This document shows, one piece after another, positions 48,135 to 56,030 of a stretch of 58,699 nucleotides of DNA. Positions within the stretch are counted from its first letter, which is position 1; every line of letters begins with the position of its first letter. The notes under the pieces were generated by a model. That model was not told where the DNA came from and did not search any database. It saw only the letters and a list, made by a program, of their open reading frames with translations. This stretch comes from Elusimicrobiota bacterium. Its GTDB lineage: Bacteria > Elusimicrobiota > Elusimicrobia > UBA1565 > UBA9628. Location of the stretch: contig JACPFR010000059.1 of NCBI GenBank assembly GCA_016182905.1, forward strand, positions 1 through 58,699, in the 5' to 3' direction. The translations under genes were made by a program, and so were the position numbers.

Positions 48135-48635
48135 TCAAAGGGCGTAATCGATCGAGACGACGGTCCACGTCTCCGCGCCGGCGTCTGTGCCCCAGTCGAG
48201 CGTCTGGCCGGCCTTGAGGCCGTACAGGACCTGCGCGAAGGGCGCGGCCCAGCTGAGCGTCTCGCCGCCTTCCGCGGATTCGTCCTCGCCGACGACGCGC
48301 ACGCGTTTCTCGGAGCCGTCAGCGCGCCGCAGGACGACGGACGCGCCGAAGCGTATCTGGTCCTTGGGCTGGTTGGCGGGGTCGACGGGGATCGCGCCTT
48401 CCAGGCGCGCGCGGACGTAGCGCAGGTCGCGTTCGAGCTCCCGCTTTTTCTTCTTGCGCGTCTCGTCCGCCTGCGCGCCTTCGAAGCCCTTCAGATCGGC
48501 GAGGAGCTTCTCCTCCGCGTCCTGGAGCGTCTTGAGGCCGCGCGGCGTCACGTAATTGGGCTGGTCGGAGACCGGCTTCTCGGGCGGATCCTCGTCGGGG
48601 CCCTGGGCGTCCTCCTTGACGAACGCCCGGCTCAT
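48135..48635 (-). CDS. GreA/GreB-like transcription elongation factor
   Basis: A 166-residue protein. The N-terminal coiled coil (RGLKTLQDAEEKLLADLKGF, then KKKKRELERDLRYVRARLEGA) projects into the RNA polymerase secondary channel in this family. The C-terminal FKBP-like domain has IRFGASVVLRRADGSEKRVRVVGEDE and TLSWAAPFAQVLYGLKAGQTLDW. A ~27-residue acidic N-terminal extension (KEDAQGPDEDPPEKP) is unusual. It lies 61 bp downstream of hisS, separated by a small GGGCCG/CGGCCC stem, and is probably co-transcribed. Confidence 0.88.
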   Translation of the reverse strand: MSRAFVKEDAQGPDEDPPEKPVSDQPNYVTPRGLKTLQDAEEKLLADLKGFEGAQADETRKKKKRELERDLRYVRARLEGAIPVDPANQPKDQIRFGASVVLRRADGSEKRVRVVGEDESAEGGETLSWAAPFAQVLYGLKAGQTLDWGTDAGAETWTVVSIDYAL

Positions 48636-48696
48636 GCCCTTAGGCCGGGCCGCGAGCGGCCCGGCACAGATGCGGCGGAGGAAACGTCCATAGCAT

Positions 48697-49974
48697 CTAG
48701 TGCTTGCCGGCGATCAGGGCGCAGGCTTCGTCGAGGGTCAGGGCCTGCTCCTCGCCCGTGGCGAGCGCCTTGACCTGCATCGCGCCGCGGCCGGCCTCGT
48801 CGGGGCCGATGACGATGGCGTAGCCCGCCTTCTTCTGGTCGGCGTACTTGAACTGGGCCTTGAGCTTGCCGGTGCCGGGATACACGTCGATCGCCAGGCC
48901 GCGGGCGCGCAGCGCCGCGCCGACCTCGAGCGAGCGGCCGCGCAGCTCGTCGGAGAACACGGTCACGACCGCGTCGGGCGCGGCGTGGTCGCCGGCCTTG
49001 CCCTTCTCCTCGAGGATCAGCATCAGGCGCTCGAAGCCGATCGAGCCGCCGCAGGCGGGCGTGGTCGGGCCGCCGAACTTGGCCGTGAGCTTGTCGTAGC
49101 GGCCGCCGCCGCCGAGCGAGCCGGACAGGGACGGGTGGCGGAACTCGAACACGGGCCCGGTGTAGTAGCCCATGCCGCGCATCAGGCTCGGGTCCACGAG
49201 GAGGGAGGAGTCGGGGACGAGGGCCGAGACGGCGGCCATGATCTTGTCGAGCGGGTCCGCCGCCGCGCCGTTCTCGGCCAGCAAGGTCTTCACCAGGGCG
49301 TCCGCCGTGGGTCGTCCGACGGAGGCGACGAGTTCCGCGATCACGGCGTCTCGCCCGATCTTGTCGAGCTTGTCCACCGCGACGCAGACTCCGCCGCGCT
49401 TGTCCTCGGGCACGCCGGCGGCGATCAGGGCCTGGTCGACGAGGCGGCGGTCGTTGAGGTGGACCTTCACGCCGTCGAGGCCGAACTCCTTGAAGACGGC
49501 GAGGATGGCGGTGATGACCTCGACCTCGGCGCCCCACGAGTCGGACCCGATGATGTCCACGTCGCACTGCGTGAACTCGCGGTAGCGGCCCTTCTGGGCG
49601 CGCTCGGCGCGCCACACCGGGCCTATCGTGAAGGCCTTGAACGGGTGGGAGAGCTGGGAGCCGTGCTTGGAGTACCAGCGCGCGAGCGGCAAGGTGAGGT
49701 CGAAGCGCAGGCCGAGGTCGGCGAGGTCGGCCTTCTCGGCGGCGGCGCGCTCGAGGGCCTCGCCGCGCTTCATGATCTTGAAGATGAGCTTCTCGTTCTC
49801 GCCGCCGCCCTGGCCGGTCAGGATGGAAAGGTCCTCGACGGCGGGGGTCGCCACCGGCTGGAAGCCGTAGGAGCGGTACACGCGGGCGATCGTCTCGACG
49901 GCCCGGGTGCGCGCCGCCACCTGGTCGGGCAGGAAATCGCGGAAGCCCGACGGCGGCGTGGTGGGGATGGTCAT
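48697..49974 (-). CDS. hisS: Histidyl-tRNA synthetase
   Basis: A 425-residue class II aminoacyl-tRNA synthetase. Motif 1 region SGFRDFLPDQVAAR, motif 2 VWRAERAQKGRYREFTQCDVDIIG, the His-A-like block GMGYYTGPVFEF, GGGGRYDKL and motif 3 GGSIGFERLML are all intact, followed by an anticodon-binding domain. The start ATG at 49974 is predicted to be the second base of the mRNA (TAACCT at 49987-49982). Only 35 bp separate it from the divergent helicase-nuclease gene, and the two -10 elements face each other there. Confidence 0.96.
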   Translation of the reverse strand: MTIPTTPPSGFRDFLPDQVAARTRAVETIARVYRSYGFQPVATPAVEDLSILTGQGGGENEKLIFKIMKRGEALERAAAEKADLADLGLRFDLTLPLARWYSKHGSQLSHPFKAFTIGPVWRAERAQKGRYREFTQCDVDIIGSDSWGAEVEVITAILAVFKEFGLDGVKVHLNDRRLVDQALIAAGVPEDKRGGVCVAVDKLDKIGRDAVIAELVASVGRPTADALVKTLLAENGAAADPLDKIMAAVSALVPDSSLLVDPSLMRGMGYYTGPVFEFRHPSLSGSLGGGGRYDKLTAKFGGPTTPACGGSIGFERLMLILEEKGKAGDHAAPDAVVTVFSDELRGRSLEVGAALRARGLAIDVYPGTGKLKAQFKYADQKKAGYAIVIGPDEAGRGAMQVKALATGEEQALTLDEACALIAGKH

Positions 49975-49981
49975 GGCGGAT

Positions 49982-50003
49982 AGGTTAGCAAAATCGCTAA
50001 ACT
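49982..50003. promoter_or_regulatory. Compact divergent promoter pair for hisS and the AddB-like gene
   Basis: A 35-bp gap holds TAACCT (minus, 49987-49982; start 49975) and TAAACT (plus, 49998-50003; start 50010). The inverted repeat TTAGC-N6-GCTAA (49985-50000) lies between them. Neither side has a convincing -35, which would fall inside the opposite gene. Confidence 0.6.
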
Positions 50004-50009
50004 CGCTTC

Positions 50010-53000
50010 ATGAGCGCCGAGCGAGGCGGTTTGACCGTCGTCCACGGCCCGTTCGAGGCGCTCGAGGACGCGTTCGCCGGGCGCGTGCGCTCCCTGCTCC
50101 CGAAGGCCGGGGGCAAGCCCCTGCTCGTCGTCGCGCCCTCGCGCGTGATGACCGACCGCCTCGAGCGTCTGCTCGCCGTCGAGAAAGGCCTGCCCCTGCT
50201 CGGCGTCCACTTCCACACCTTCCACTCCTTGGCCGCGGCGGTCGTCGAGGAGGGCGGCTTCCCGGACGCGGCGCTGGTGTCGGACCCCGTGTTCCACGAC
50301 GCGGTCGTCGACCGCGTCCTCGACAAGGCGCCCTCCCTGGGCATCGCCAAGGAGCTGAGGCCCAAGGCGCTCGCCTCCGCCGTGCGCTCGAGCCTGCGCG
50401 ATTTGATCGATTCCGGGGTCGATCCCAAGCAGATCGCCGAACATTTCGGCTCGACGCTTCTTAAAGATGAGGAGGAAGCGGGAAGGTTGAATGCCTTGCT
50501 CGCGCTTCTCGCTCTGTACGAAAAGGAGCTCGCCCGTCTAGGCGTGCAGCCGCCCTCCGCGCTCGTCAAGCAGGCGGCGGCGTATGCTCCAGATTCTGAA
50601 TGGTTGTCGGGATTCTCCGAGATCCTTTATTACGGGTTCTACGACCTCACCGGACTCCAGCTCGACTTCTTCGAGTCCGTCACCAACACGAGACCCTCTC
50701 AATTGTATTTTCCGTTCCGGCAAGGTCACCCCGCCTTTCGTTTTTCCGAAGAACTGTTCGAGCAAAAATTCGCCGGTCATGCTAACCTCGCGGTGAATGA
50801 CGCCGGCAACGAGACGGCTCTCGGTCGAGCACTTGATTCGTTGTTTAATCCGTCCAAGCCGCCCGTTGCCGTTGATCATGGCCGAATCGTCGTAGTCTCC
50901 GCCTCCGGCGCCCGCGACGAGTCCTGGGCCGCCGCCAAAGAGGTCCTCCGCCTTCTCGGCGAGGGAATCCCTCCCCACGAGATCGCCGTCATCGCCCGTT
51001 CCCTCGAGCCCTACCGCCCCGCCCTCGCCGAGGTGTTCGCCGCCGAGGGCCTTCCCCTCGACCTCTCCTGCGGCGAGCCCGTCCTGCGTCACCCGGCCGC
51101 GAAAGCCGCCCTCGACCTCCTGACTTTGCGCGCGCGCGACTTCCCGGCGCGCACCGTCTCGGACCTCGCGGGCTCGCCGTACTTCATCGCGGCCGACCCC
51201 GCGCGGGCCTCGCGCTGGCGGCGGCTCGTCGAGGCCCTCGGCATCCGCTCCGGCTGGCTGCAGTGGCGGGGCAAGCTCGAGCCCCGCGTCGGCGCCCCCG
51301 TGGAGCTGCGCCCTCATCGCGTGCGCGAGGGCCTTCCCGGCGAGCAGATCCCCGCCGCCGACGCGAAGGCCCTGTGGGACTTCGTCGCCGGCCTACGCGA
51401 GACGCTCGGCACGCCTCCGGCGTCCTGGTCCGCCCGCGCCGCCGAGGCCCGCGCCCTCCTCTCGGCCCATCTGCGCCTGCCCTCCGACGCGACTCCCGCG
51501 GAGCGCGACGCCTGGGACGCCGTGCAGGGCGCCCTCGAGGAACTGTCCGGCTTCGACCGCCTGCGTGAGGAATGCTCGTGGGAGGGCTTCCTCGACGCGT
51601 TAGAGCGGAAGCTGTCCCGGGCGACGCGCGACGCCGGCGACGGCCGCCTGGGCACGCGCGCGCTCGACGCGATGGACGCGCGCGGACAGCGCTTCCGCGC
51701 CGTGGTCCTCATCGGGCTGAAGGAGAAGCTGTTCCCGCGCCAGGTGCTCGAGGACCCGCTCCTGCGCGACGGGGCGCGCGCGGCCCTGCGCCATCCCGCC
51801 GGCTACTGGATCGGGCGCAAGGCCGCGGGCCACGAGGAGGAGCGCCTGCTGTTCTACCTCGCGGCGGCGTCGGCCAAGGAGCGCCTCGTGCTCGTCTACC
51901 CGCGCTCCGACGAGGCCGGCAAGGCCTCGGTGCCTTCGACCTACCTGCGCGAGCTGTGCCGCGCCGCGGGGCTGCCCGCGCCCGGCGAGGGCGACGCGCG
52001 CCGCGTGCCGCGCCAGCCCGCCGAGCGCCTGCGCTCCGCGCCCGCGGACCTGCTCACGCCCCGCGAGGCGGCGCTGCTCGCCGTGCTCGAGGGGGGCGCG
52101 CCCGACCCGGCGCTCGGCGCCGCCGCCCTGACCGAGAGCCTCGGGCGCGTCGCCGCGCTCAACGACCGCGGCGCCCCCGGGACGCACGACGGCCTGACGC
52201 GCCCGATCGCGGCCGAGCCCGCGAAGCTCAAGGCCTCCGGGCTCTCGCCGACGGCGCTCGACCTGTACGCGACGTGCCCGTTCCGCTTCTTCGCGGCGCG
52301 CGTGCTGGGGCTCGGCGACCGCGAGGAAGGGTCCGACCGGGGAGAACTGACCCCGCAGGCGCGCGGCCTCGTCTATCACGCGGTGCTCGAGCGCTTCTAC
52401 TCGTCTCTGACCGAGGAGGTCTGGGCCGGTAAAAAGGACTGGGGCCCGGCGTTCGACGCGGCGGCCGCGGCGGTGTTCGGCGAGAACGACTGGCGGGCGC
52501 TGGGCATCTACCCTTTGCTCTGGGAGTCCGCGCGGCTGGACATGAGCGCGCGCCTGCGGAGCTTCATCGCGTGGGACCTCGAGCGCCTGCGCGCGACGAA
52601 GATCCGGCCGCGTCTGTTCGAGACGAGCCTCAAGGGCGGCCCGCCGGAGGGCGCGCCGGGCGGCGTGCCGTGGAAGGGCGTGGCCGACCGCATCGACGCC
52701 GGCGAGGACGGGACCTTCCGCGTCGTGGACTACAAGACGCGCTCGAGCGCGCGCTGGAGGAACCTGGCCAAGCAGGCCGCCGCGGGCGACCTGCATCAGC
52801 TCCCTTTTTACGCCGAGCTCGCGGGCGCCGCCGCCGGCGAGGGCCTTTCCTTCGGCGGCGCCGAGCTTCTGTTCCTCGAGGTCGAGGAGGGGGAGGAGCG
52901 CTCCGCCGCGCTCACCGCGGAGGACTGGGGCCTCGCGCGCGGGCCTTTCCTGAAGATCCTCGCCGAGCGCGTGGAGGCGATCGCCTCGGGCCGCTTCCCG

Positions 53001-53120
53001 ATCCGCCCCGAGGACGGGGAGCGGGGCCATTGCTCGTGGTGCGAGTTCCCGACCGTCTGCCGCAAGGCGCACGCCCCTTCCCGCGCGCGCGGCCTGCGCG
53101 CCCCCGTCCCCGGGGCTTGA
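50010..53120 (+). CDS. AddB-like PD-(D/E)XK nuclease/inactive helicase
   Basis: A 1036-residue protein of the AddB type, which processes double-strand DNA ends for recombination. The N-terminal helicase-like part lacks a Walker A motif (GPFEALEDAFAGRV where GxxGxGKT would be). The C-terminal nuclease has GVADRID and the catalytic VDYKTRS near residue 905. The iron-sulfur cysteines that clamp the nuclease are present: Cys756, then Cys1008-x2-Cys1011-x5-Cys1017. A stretch of about 50440-50910 uses noticeably more A/T-ending codons. TAAACT ends 7 nt before the ATG, so the mRNA is predicted to be leaderless. The AddA-like partner starts at 56031. Confidence 0.88.
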   Translation: MSAERGGLTVVHGPFEALEDAFAGRVRSLLPKAGGKPLLVVAPSRVMTDRLERLLAVEKGLPLLGVHFHTFHSLAAAVVEEGGFPDAALVSDPVFHDAVVDRVLDKAPSLGIAKELRPKALASAVRSSLRDLIDSGVDPKQIAEHFGSTLLKDEEEAGRLNALLALLALYEKELARLGVQPPSALVKQAAAYAPDSEWLSGFSEILYYGFYDLTGLQLDFFESVTNTRPSQLYFPFRQGHPAFRFSEELFEQKFAGHANLAVNDAGNETALGRALDSLFNPSKPPVAVDHGRIVVVSASGARDESWAAAKEVLRLLGEGIPPHEIAVIARSLEPYRPALAEVFAAEGLPLDLSCGEPVLRHPAAKAALDLLTLRARDFPARTVSDLAGSPYFIAADPARASRWRRLVEALGIRSGWLQWRGKLEPRVGAPVELRPHRVREGLPGEQIPAADAKALWDFVAGLRETLGTPPASWSARAAEARALLSAHLRLPSDATPAERDAWDAVQGALEELSGFDRLREECSWEGFLDALERKLSRATRDAGDGRLGTRALDAMDARGQRFRAVVLIGLKEKLFPRQVLEDPLLRDGARAALRHPAGYWIGRKAAGHEEERLLFYLAAASAKERLVLVYPRSDEAGKASVPSTYLRELCRAAGLPAPGEGDARRVPRQPAERLRSAPADLLTPREAALLAVLEGGAPDPALGAAALTESLGRVAALNDRGAPGTHDGLTRPIAAEPAKLKASGLSPTALDLYATCPFRFFAARVLGLGDREEGSDRGELTPQARGLVYHAVLERFYSSLTEEVWAGKKDWGPAFDAAAAAVFGENDWRALGIYPLLWESARLDMSARLRSFIAWDLERLRATKIRPRLFETSLKGGPPEGAPGGVPWKGVADRIDAGEDGTFRVVDYKTRSSARWRNLAKQAAAGDLHQLPFYAELAGAAAGEGLSFGGAELLFLEVEEGEERSAALTAEDWGLARGPFLKILAERVEAIASGRFPIRPEDGERGHCSWCEFPTVCRKAHAPSRARGLRAPVPGA

Positions 53121-53146
53121 CGGGCGGGCGCAATGCGCCCTACACT
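53117..53146 (+). promoter_or_regulatory. Leaderless promoter of the zinc-ribbon gene
   Basis: TTGACG (53117-53122), an 18-bp spacer and TACACT (53141-53146). The predicted start is the A of the ATG at 53153. The -35 overlaps the TGA stop of the AddB-like gene. Confidence 0.7.
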
Positions 53147-53152
53147 CCCCTC

Positions 53153-53488
53153 ATGGCCGAGCGCGATTGCCCGAAGTGCCCGTTCTCCCCGATGGAAGAG
53201 GTCGTCGCCGGTGAGATGATCATCGACGAGTGCCCGCGGTGCAAGGGCCGCTGGTACGATTTCGACGAGCTGGCGAAGGTGGTGGCCGACCCGGCCGCCT
53301 TCACCGCGGCCGTCGCCAAGGGCCCGCTGCGGCCCCGCAAGGGCGAGGCGAAATGCCCGGTCTGCCTCGAGGACATGATGAACGGCGGCCTGGGCAACGA
53401 GCTGCTGCGCGTGGATCAGTGCGCCGGGCACGGCTTCTGGCTCGACGCCAGCGAGCTGCGCCTGCTCAATAAGCTGATGGCGTCCTGA
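53153..53488 (+). CDS. TFIIB-type zinc-ribbon protein
   Basis: A 111-residue protein with two zinc-ribbon units: CPKCPFSPM with DECPRCKGRWYDFDEL, then CPVCLEDMM with DQCAGHGFWLDASEL. The second knuckle of the second unit has His in place of one Cys (CAGH). This doubled zf-TFIIB layout is common in small bacterial proteins of unknown function. The ATG at 53153 is chosen because the promoter places the transcript start on it. Its last 23 nt overlap the convergent sensor kinase gene. Confidence 0.85.
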   Translation: MAERDCPKCPFSPMEEVVAGEMIIDECPRCKGRWYDFDELAKVVADPAAFTAAVAKGPLRPRKGEAKCPVCLEDMMNGGLGNELLRVDQCAGHGFWLDASELRLLNKLMAS

Positions 53489-54968
53489 GGTCCGCCGCGC
53501 CGCCGAGCGCGTAGGCCGGCAGGCGGAAGGAGAAGCGGGAGCCTTTGCCCTGCTCCGTCTCGAGCTCGAGGTCCGTGCCGTGCGCCTCGAGGATCATGCG
53601 CGACAGCGCGAGCCCGACGCCGAAGCCCTTCGCCTCGCGCTTGCCCTCCTCCGAGCGGAAGTAGCCCGCGAAGATCTTCTCGCGGTCCTCCGGGGCCACG
53701 CCGATGCCGGTGTCCGACACGGAGAGCTCCACGCGCCCGCCGGGAAGCCCGCGCGCGCCGAGCGTCACCGTCCCGCCCTCGTGCGTGTACTTGACCGCGT
53801 TCGTGAACAGGTTCGCGACGACGAGGGAGAGCGCGTCGGGGTCGCCGGCGCAGGGAAGCTCCGTCTCCGGCGCGTCGAGCCTCACCGAGAGCTTCTTGCG
53901 CGTCGCGAGGATCTCCAGGCGGGCGAGCGCCCCGCGCAGCAGCGCGGCGGCGTCCACGCGCTGGATCTCGAGGTCGAACTTGCCGGCCTCGAGCCGCCCG
54001 AGGTTGAGCAGGTTCGTCGCCATCGTCGAGAGCGCGCGGATGTTCGCGGCGAGCATGTCGTGCCAGGGGGCCGCCGCCGCGGTGGCCGGTTCGTTCTCCT
54101 TGAGCAGGGCGTGCGCGGTGTGGATGACGGCCAGCGCGTTGTTGAACTCGTGGCTGACGCCAGAGACGAGCTGGGATTTCAGCCGCCCCATCCGGCGCTC
54201 CTTCTCGAACTGGGCGTTGAGCTGGTCGGCCATGGACCGCATCGCGGCGAGCAGGTCGCGGACCTCGGGCGGGCCGTCCTTCATCTCGAGGATCCAGGGC
54301 TTGCCCAGCGTCCAGGAGCCGGCCTGCGCCCGCAGGCGGGAGACGGGCTGGAGGATGATCCGCGCGACCGCGGCCGCGACGGCGATGGAGCCGAACAGTC
54401 CGAAGCCGAGGACGGCGGCGAAGGTGAGTAGGGCCGCCTCGCGAGCGGCGCGGCGCTGGATGTCGAGGCGGACGAAGGAGACGCGCCCAAAGTGCGCCAT
54501 CCGCTCATGCAGGCCGTCGACGGTCTCGTTGTCGATGGCCTGGCGGACCGCCTCGGAGCGCGTGAGACCGCCCGCGCGGACGCGGCGGAACAGCTCGGCC
54601 TGGGCGGCGTCGTAGACGAGGAATTCGCGCCCGATCTTCTCCCATTCGAGGCGCTCGTACGGCTCGTGCAGAAGAAGGCCGATGCGCGAGTGCGCGGCGG
54701 CGAAGCCACGGGCGATCTCGGAGCGGCGGGCGAGCCAGACGGGGTCGCGAGTGGTCAGGTAGTTGTCGGCGAAGGCGTCGATGCGGCGCAGGTCGGCTCG
54801 GTGGGTGGGCAGCTCGGAGAGGACCATGATCTGGTCCGCGAACCCGCTGCCGAGGCGGTCCTCGGTCCGGCTGTGCGTCAGGTACGCCACGGTGGAGACC
54901 GCGGCGAACACGCCCAAGGTGGTCGCCAGGACCGCGGTCAGGCGCGCGCGCAGGGACCAGTTCCTCAC
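53466..54968 (-). CDS. Membrane sensor histidine kinase
   Basis: A 500-residue kinase. The helix LTAVLATTLGVFAAVSTVAYL near the N-terminus and a second one (LLTFAAVLGFGLFGSIAVAAAVA) near residue 170 flank a ~140-residue helical periplasmic sensor. A HAMP-like segment follows, then a HisKA domain with the phosphorylated His in SGVSHEFNNALAVIH, and an HATPase domain (NLFTNAVKYTHEGG, SDTGIGVAPEDREKIF, GFGVGLALSRMI). No response regulator is adjacent, so it is an orphan. The GTG at 54968 is chosen because TTGCGC-N17-CATCAT ends 7 nt before it. Confidence 0.9.
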   Translation of the reverse strand: MRNWSLRARLTAVLATTLGVFAAVSTVAYLTHSRTEDRLGSGFADQIMVLSELPTHRADLRRIDAFADNYLTTRDPVWLARRSEIARGFAAAHSRIGLLLHEPYERLEWEKIGREFLVYDAAQAELFRRVRAGGLTRSEAVRQAIDNETVDGLHERMAHFGRVSFVRLDIQRRAAREAALLTFAAVLGFGLFGSIAVAAAVARIILQPVSRLRAQAGSWTLGKPWILEMKDGPPEVRDLLAAMRSMADQLNAQFEKERRMGRLKSQLVSGVSHEFNNALAVIHTAHALLKENEPATAAAAPWHDMLAANIRALSTMATNLLNLGRLEAGKFDLEIQRVDAAALLRGALARLEILATRKKLSVRLDAPETELPCAGDPDALSLVVANLFTNAVKYTHEGGTVTLGARGLPGGRVELSVSDTGIGVAPEDREKIFAGYFRSEEGKREAKGFGVGLALSRMILEAHGTDLELETEQGKGSRFSFRLPAYALGGAADLRTPSAY

Positions 54969-54974
54969 CCCTTC

Positions 54975-55003
54975 ATGATGCGAATTCCGGAGGGAGGGCG
55001 CAA
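54975..55003 (-). promoter_or_regulatory. Probable leaderless promoter of the sensor kinase
   Basis: On the minus strand TTGCGC (55003-54998), a 17-bp spacer and CATCAT (54980-54975). The predicted start is the G of the GTG at 54968. The -10 is weak (4 of 6). Confidence 0.45.
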
Positions 55004-55079
55004 TCCGGTCGGATGCCGTCGGCCGTAGGGCCCAGCCCCGAGGGGACCTTCGCCTCAGGCGGCGGACGACGGAGAAGCT

Positions 55080-55085
55080 TATACT
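55080..55085 (+). promoter_or_regulatory. -10 element of the 55092 gene (leaderless)
   Basis: TATACT ends 7 nt before the GTG at 55092, so the mRNA is predicted to start on the start codon. No clear -35 is seen. The 123-bp gap with the divergent kinase holds nothing else I can support. Confidence 0.6.
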
Positions 55086-55091
55086 GATATC

Positions 55092-56012
55092 GTGAGGTTC
55101 ATACGGCCTTCCCGGCTGCTCCTGGCCCTGGCTCTCGCGGCCGCGTCGGCCCGCGCGGCGGCCCCGGTCTCCTTGGCCGTGCCGCGCCTCTCCTTCGCGC
55201 CCTTGGCCGGGCCGGTCGTCCTCCCGTCGGCCGCCGCCGGCTTCGTGCCCGTTCCGCTCTCGGCCCCCGCGAGTCTGGCTCCCTCCCTCCTTCCCGCTCC
55301 GGCTCAGGTCTCCCCGCTGCGGGTCCAGCCGGCCGCGCAGGCTCTCGCCTCTGTGCCCGCCGCTCCGGACGCGGCCGAGCCGGACGCGCTGAACCGCTAC
55401 GCGGACTTCTTCGACGGCGCCGCGCCGGCGTCGGACGGCGAAGCCGTCTCGCCGCGGCTCGCCGTCGAGCCGGGGCCGACCCTCCGCCAGCCGCTCCAGC
55501 TCGACATCGTGCGCGGCGCCGTCGCGCGCGCCCTTCCCGCCCTGCGCGAGAGCGTTGCTCTCGGGGGCTGGAACGGTCCGCACACGACGCTCGACGAGTC
55601 GTGCTGCGGCGACGCGGCGCCGAAGCTCGCCCTGCTCCTGCGCGCGCAGGGAGTCCCCGCCCGTCTCGTCGAGGCGGAGTTCCACTACTACGTCCTCCTC
55701 GACCTTCCGGACGGCCAGATCATCGTGGATCCGACCGTCCGCCAGTTCTTCGGCAAGAAGCAGGCGCCGAAGACGATCCCTCACGTCTTCGCCGGGACCA
55801 TCGGGGACCTGAACGCGTTCTTCCAGCGCCACGCCGCCTCGAAGACGACGAAGTACGACCCGCGTAGGATCTACTTCCGGGACGCCGCGGTCCGCGAGGA
55901 CGCCCTCCTCGCGTTCGAGGCGAAGTTGCGCGCCGGCGGCGAGGCCGACCACGGGCCCCTGCGCCGCTTCCTCGGCCTGCCGCCCGTCGCGCCCCGTCCG
56001 ATCACGCGCTAA
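55092..56012 (+). CDS. Secreted Ala/Pro-rich protein with transglutaminase-fold catalytic triad
   Basis: A 306-residue exported protein. A signal peptide (LLLALALAAASARA) is followed by ~75 residues of Ala/Pro/Leu/Val-rich low-complexity sequence. From about residue 135 comes a compact domain with a papain/transglutaminase-type triad: Cys in TLDESCCGDAAPKLALLL, His in EAEFHYYVLLDLP and Asp in IIVDPTVRQFFG. It could be a protease, peptidase or protein-modifying enzyme; the substrate is unknown. The Ala/Pro-rich leader resembles the linker after the first module of the giant fusion at 23784. Monocistronic, with the start on GTG. Confidence 0.8.
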   Translation: MRFIRPSRLLLALALAAASARAAAPVSLAVPRLSFAPLAGPVVLPSAAAGFVPVPLSAPASLAPSLLPAPAQVSPLRVQPAAQALASVPAAPDAAEPDALNRYADFFDGAAPASDGEAVSPRLAVEPGPTLRQPLQLDIVRGAVARALPALRESVALGGWNGPHTTLDESCCGDAAPKLALLLRAQGVPARLVEAEFHYYVLLDLPDGQIIVDPTVRQFFGKKQAPKTIPHVFAGTIGDLNAFFQRHAASKTTKYDPRRIYFRDAAVREDALLAFEAKLRAGGEADHGPLRRFLGLPPVAPRPITR

Positions 56013-56016
56013 TTCC

Positions 56017-56022
56017 TATAAT
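56017..56022 (+). promoter_or_regulatory. -10 element of the AddA-like gene
   Basis: A perfect TATAAT predicts a transcript start at 56029, two bases before the ATG at 56031. The GGGGAGC just before the ATG could be a ribosome site only if transcription begins further upstream. Confidence 0.5.
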
Positions 56023-56030
56023 CGGGGAGC

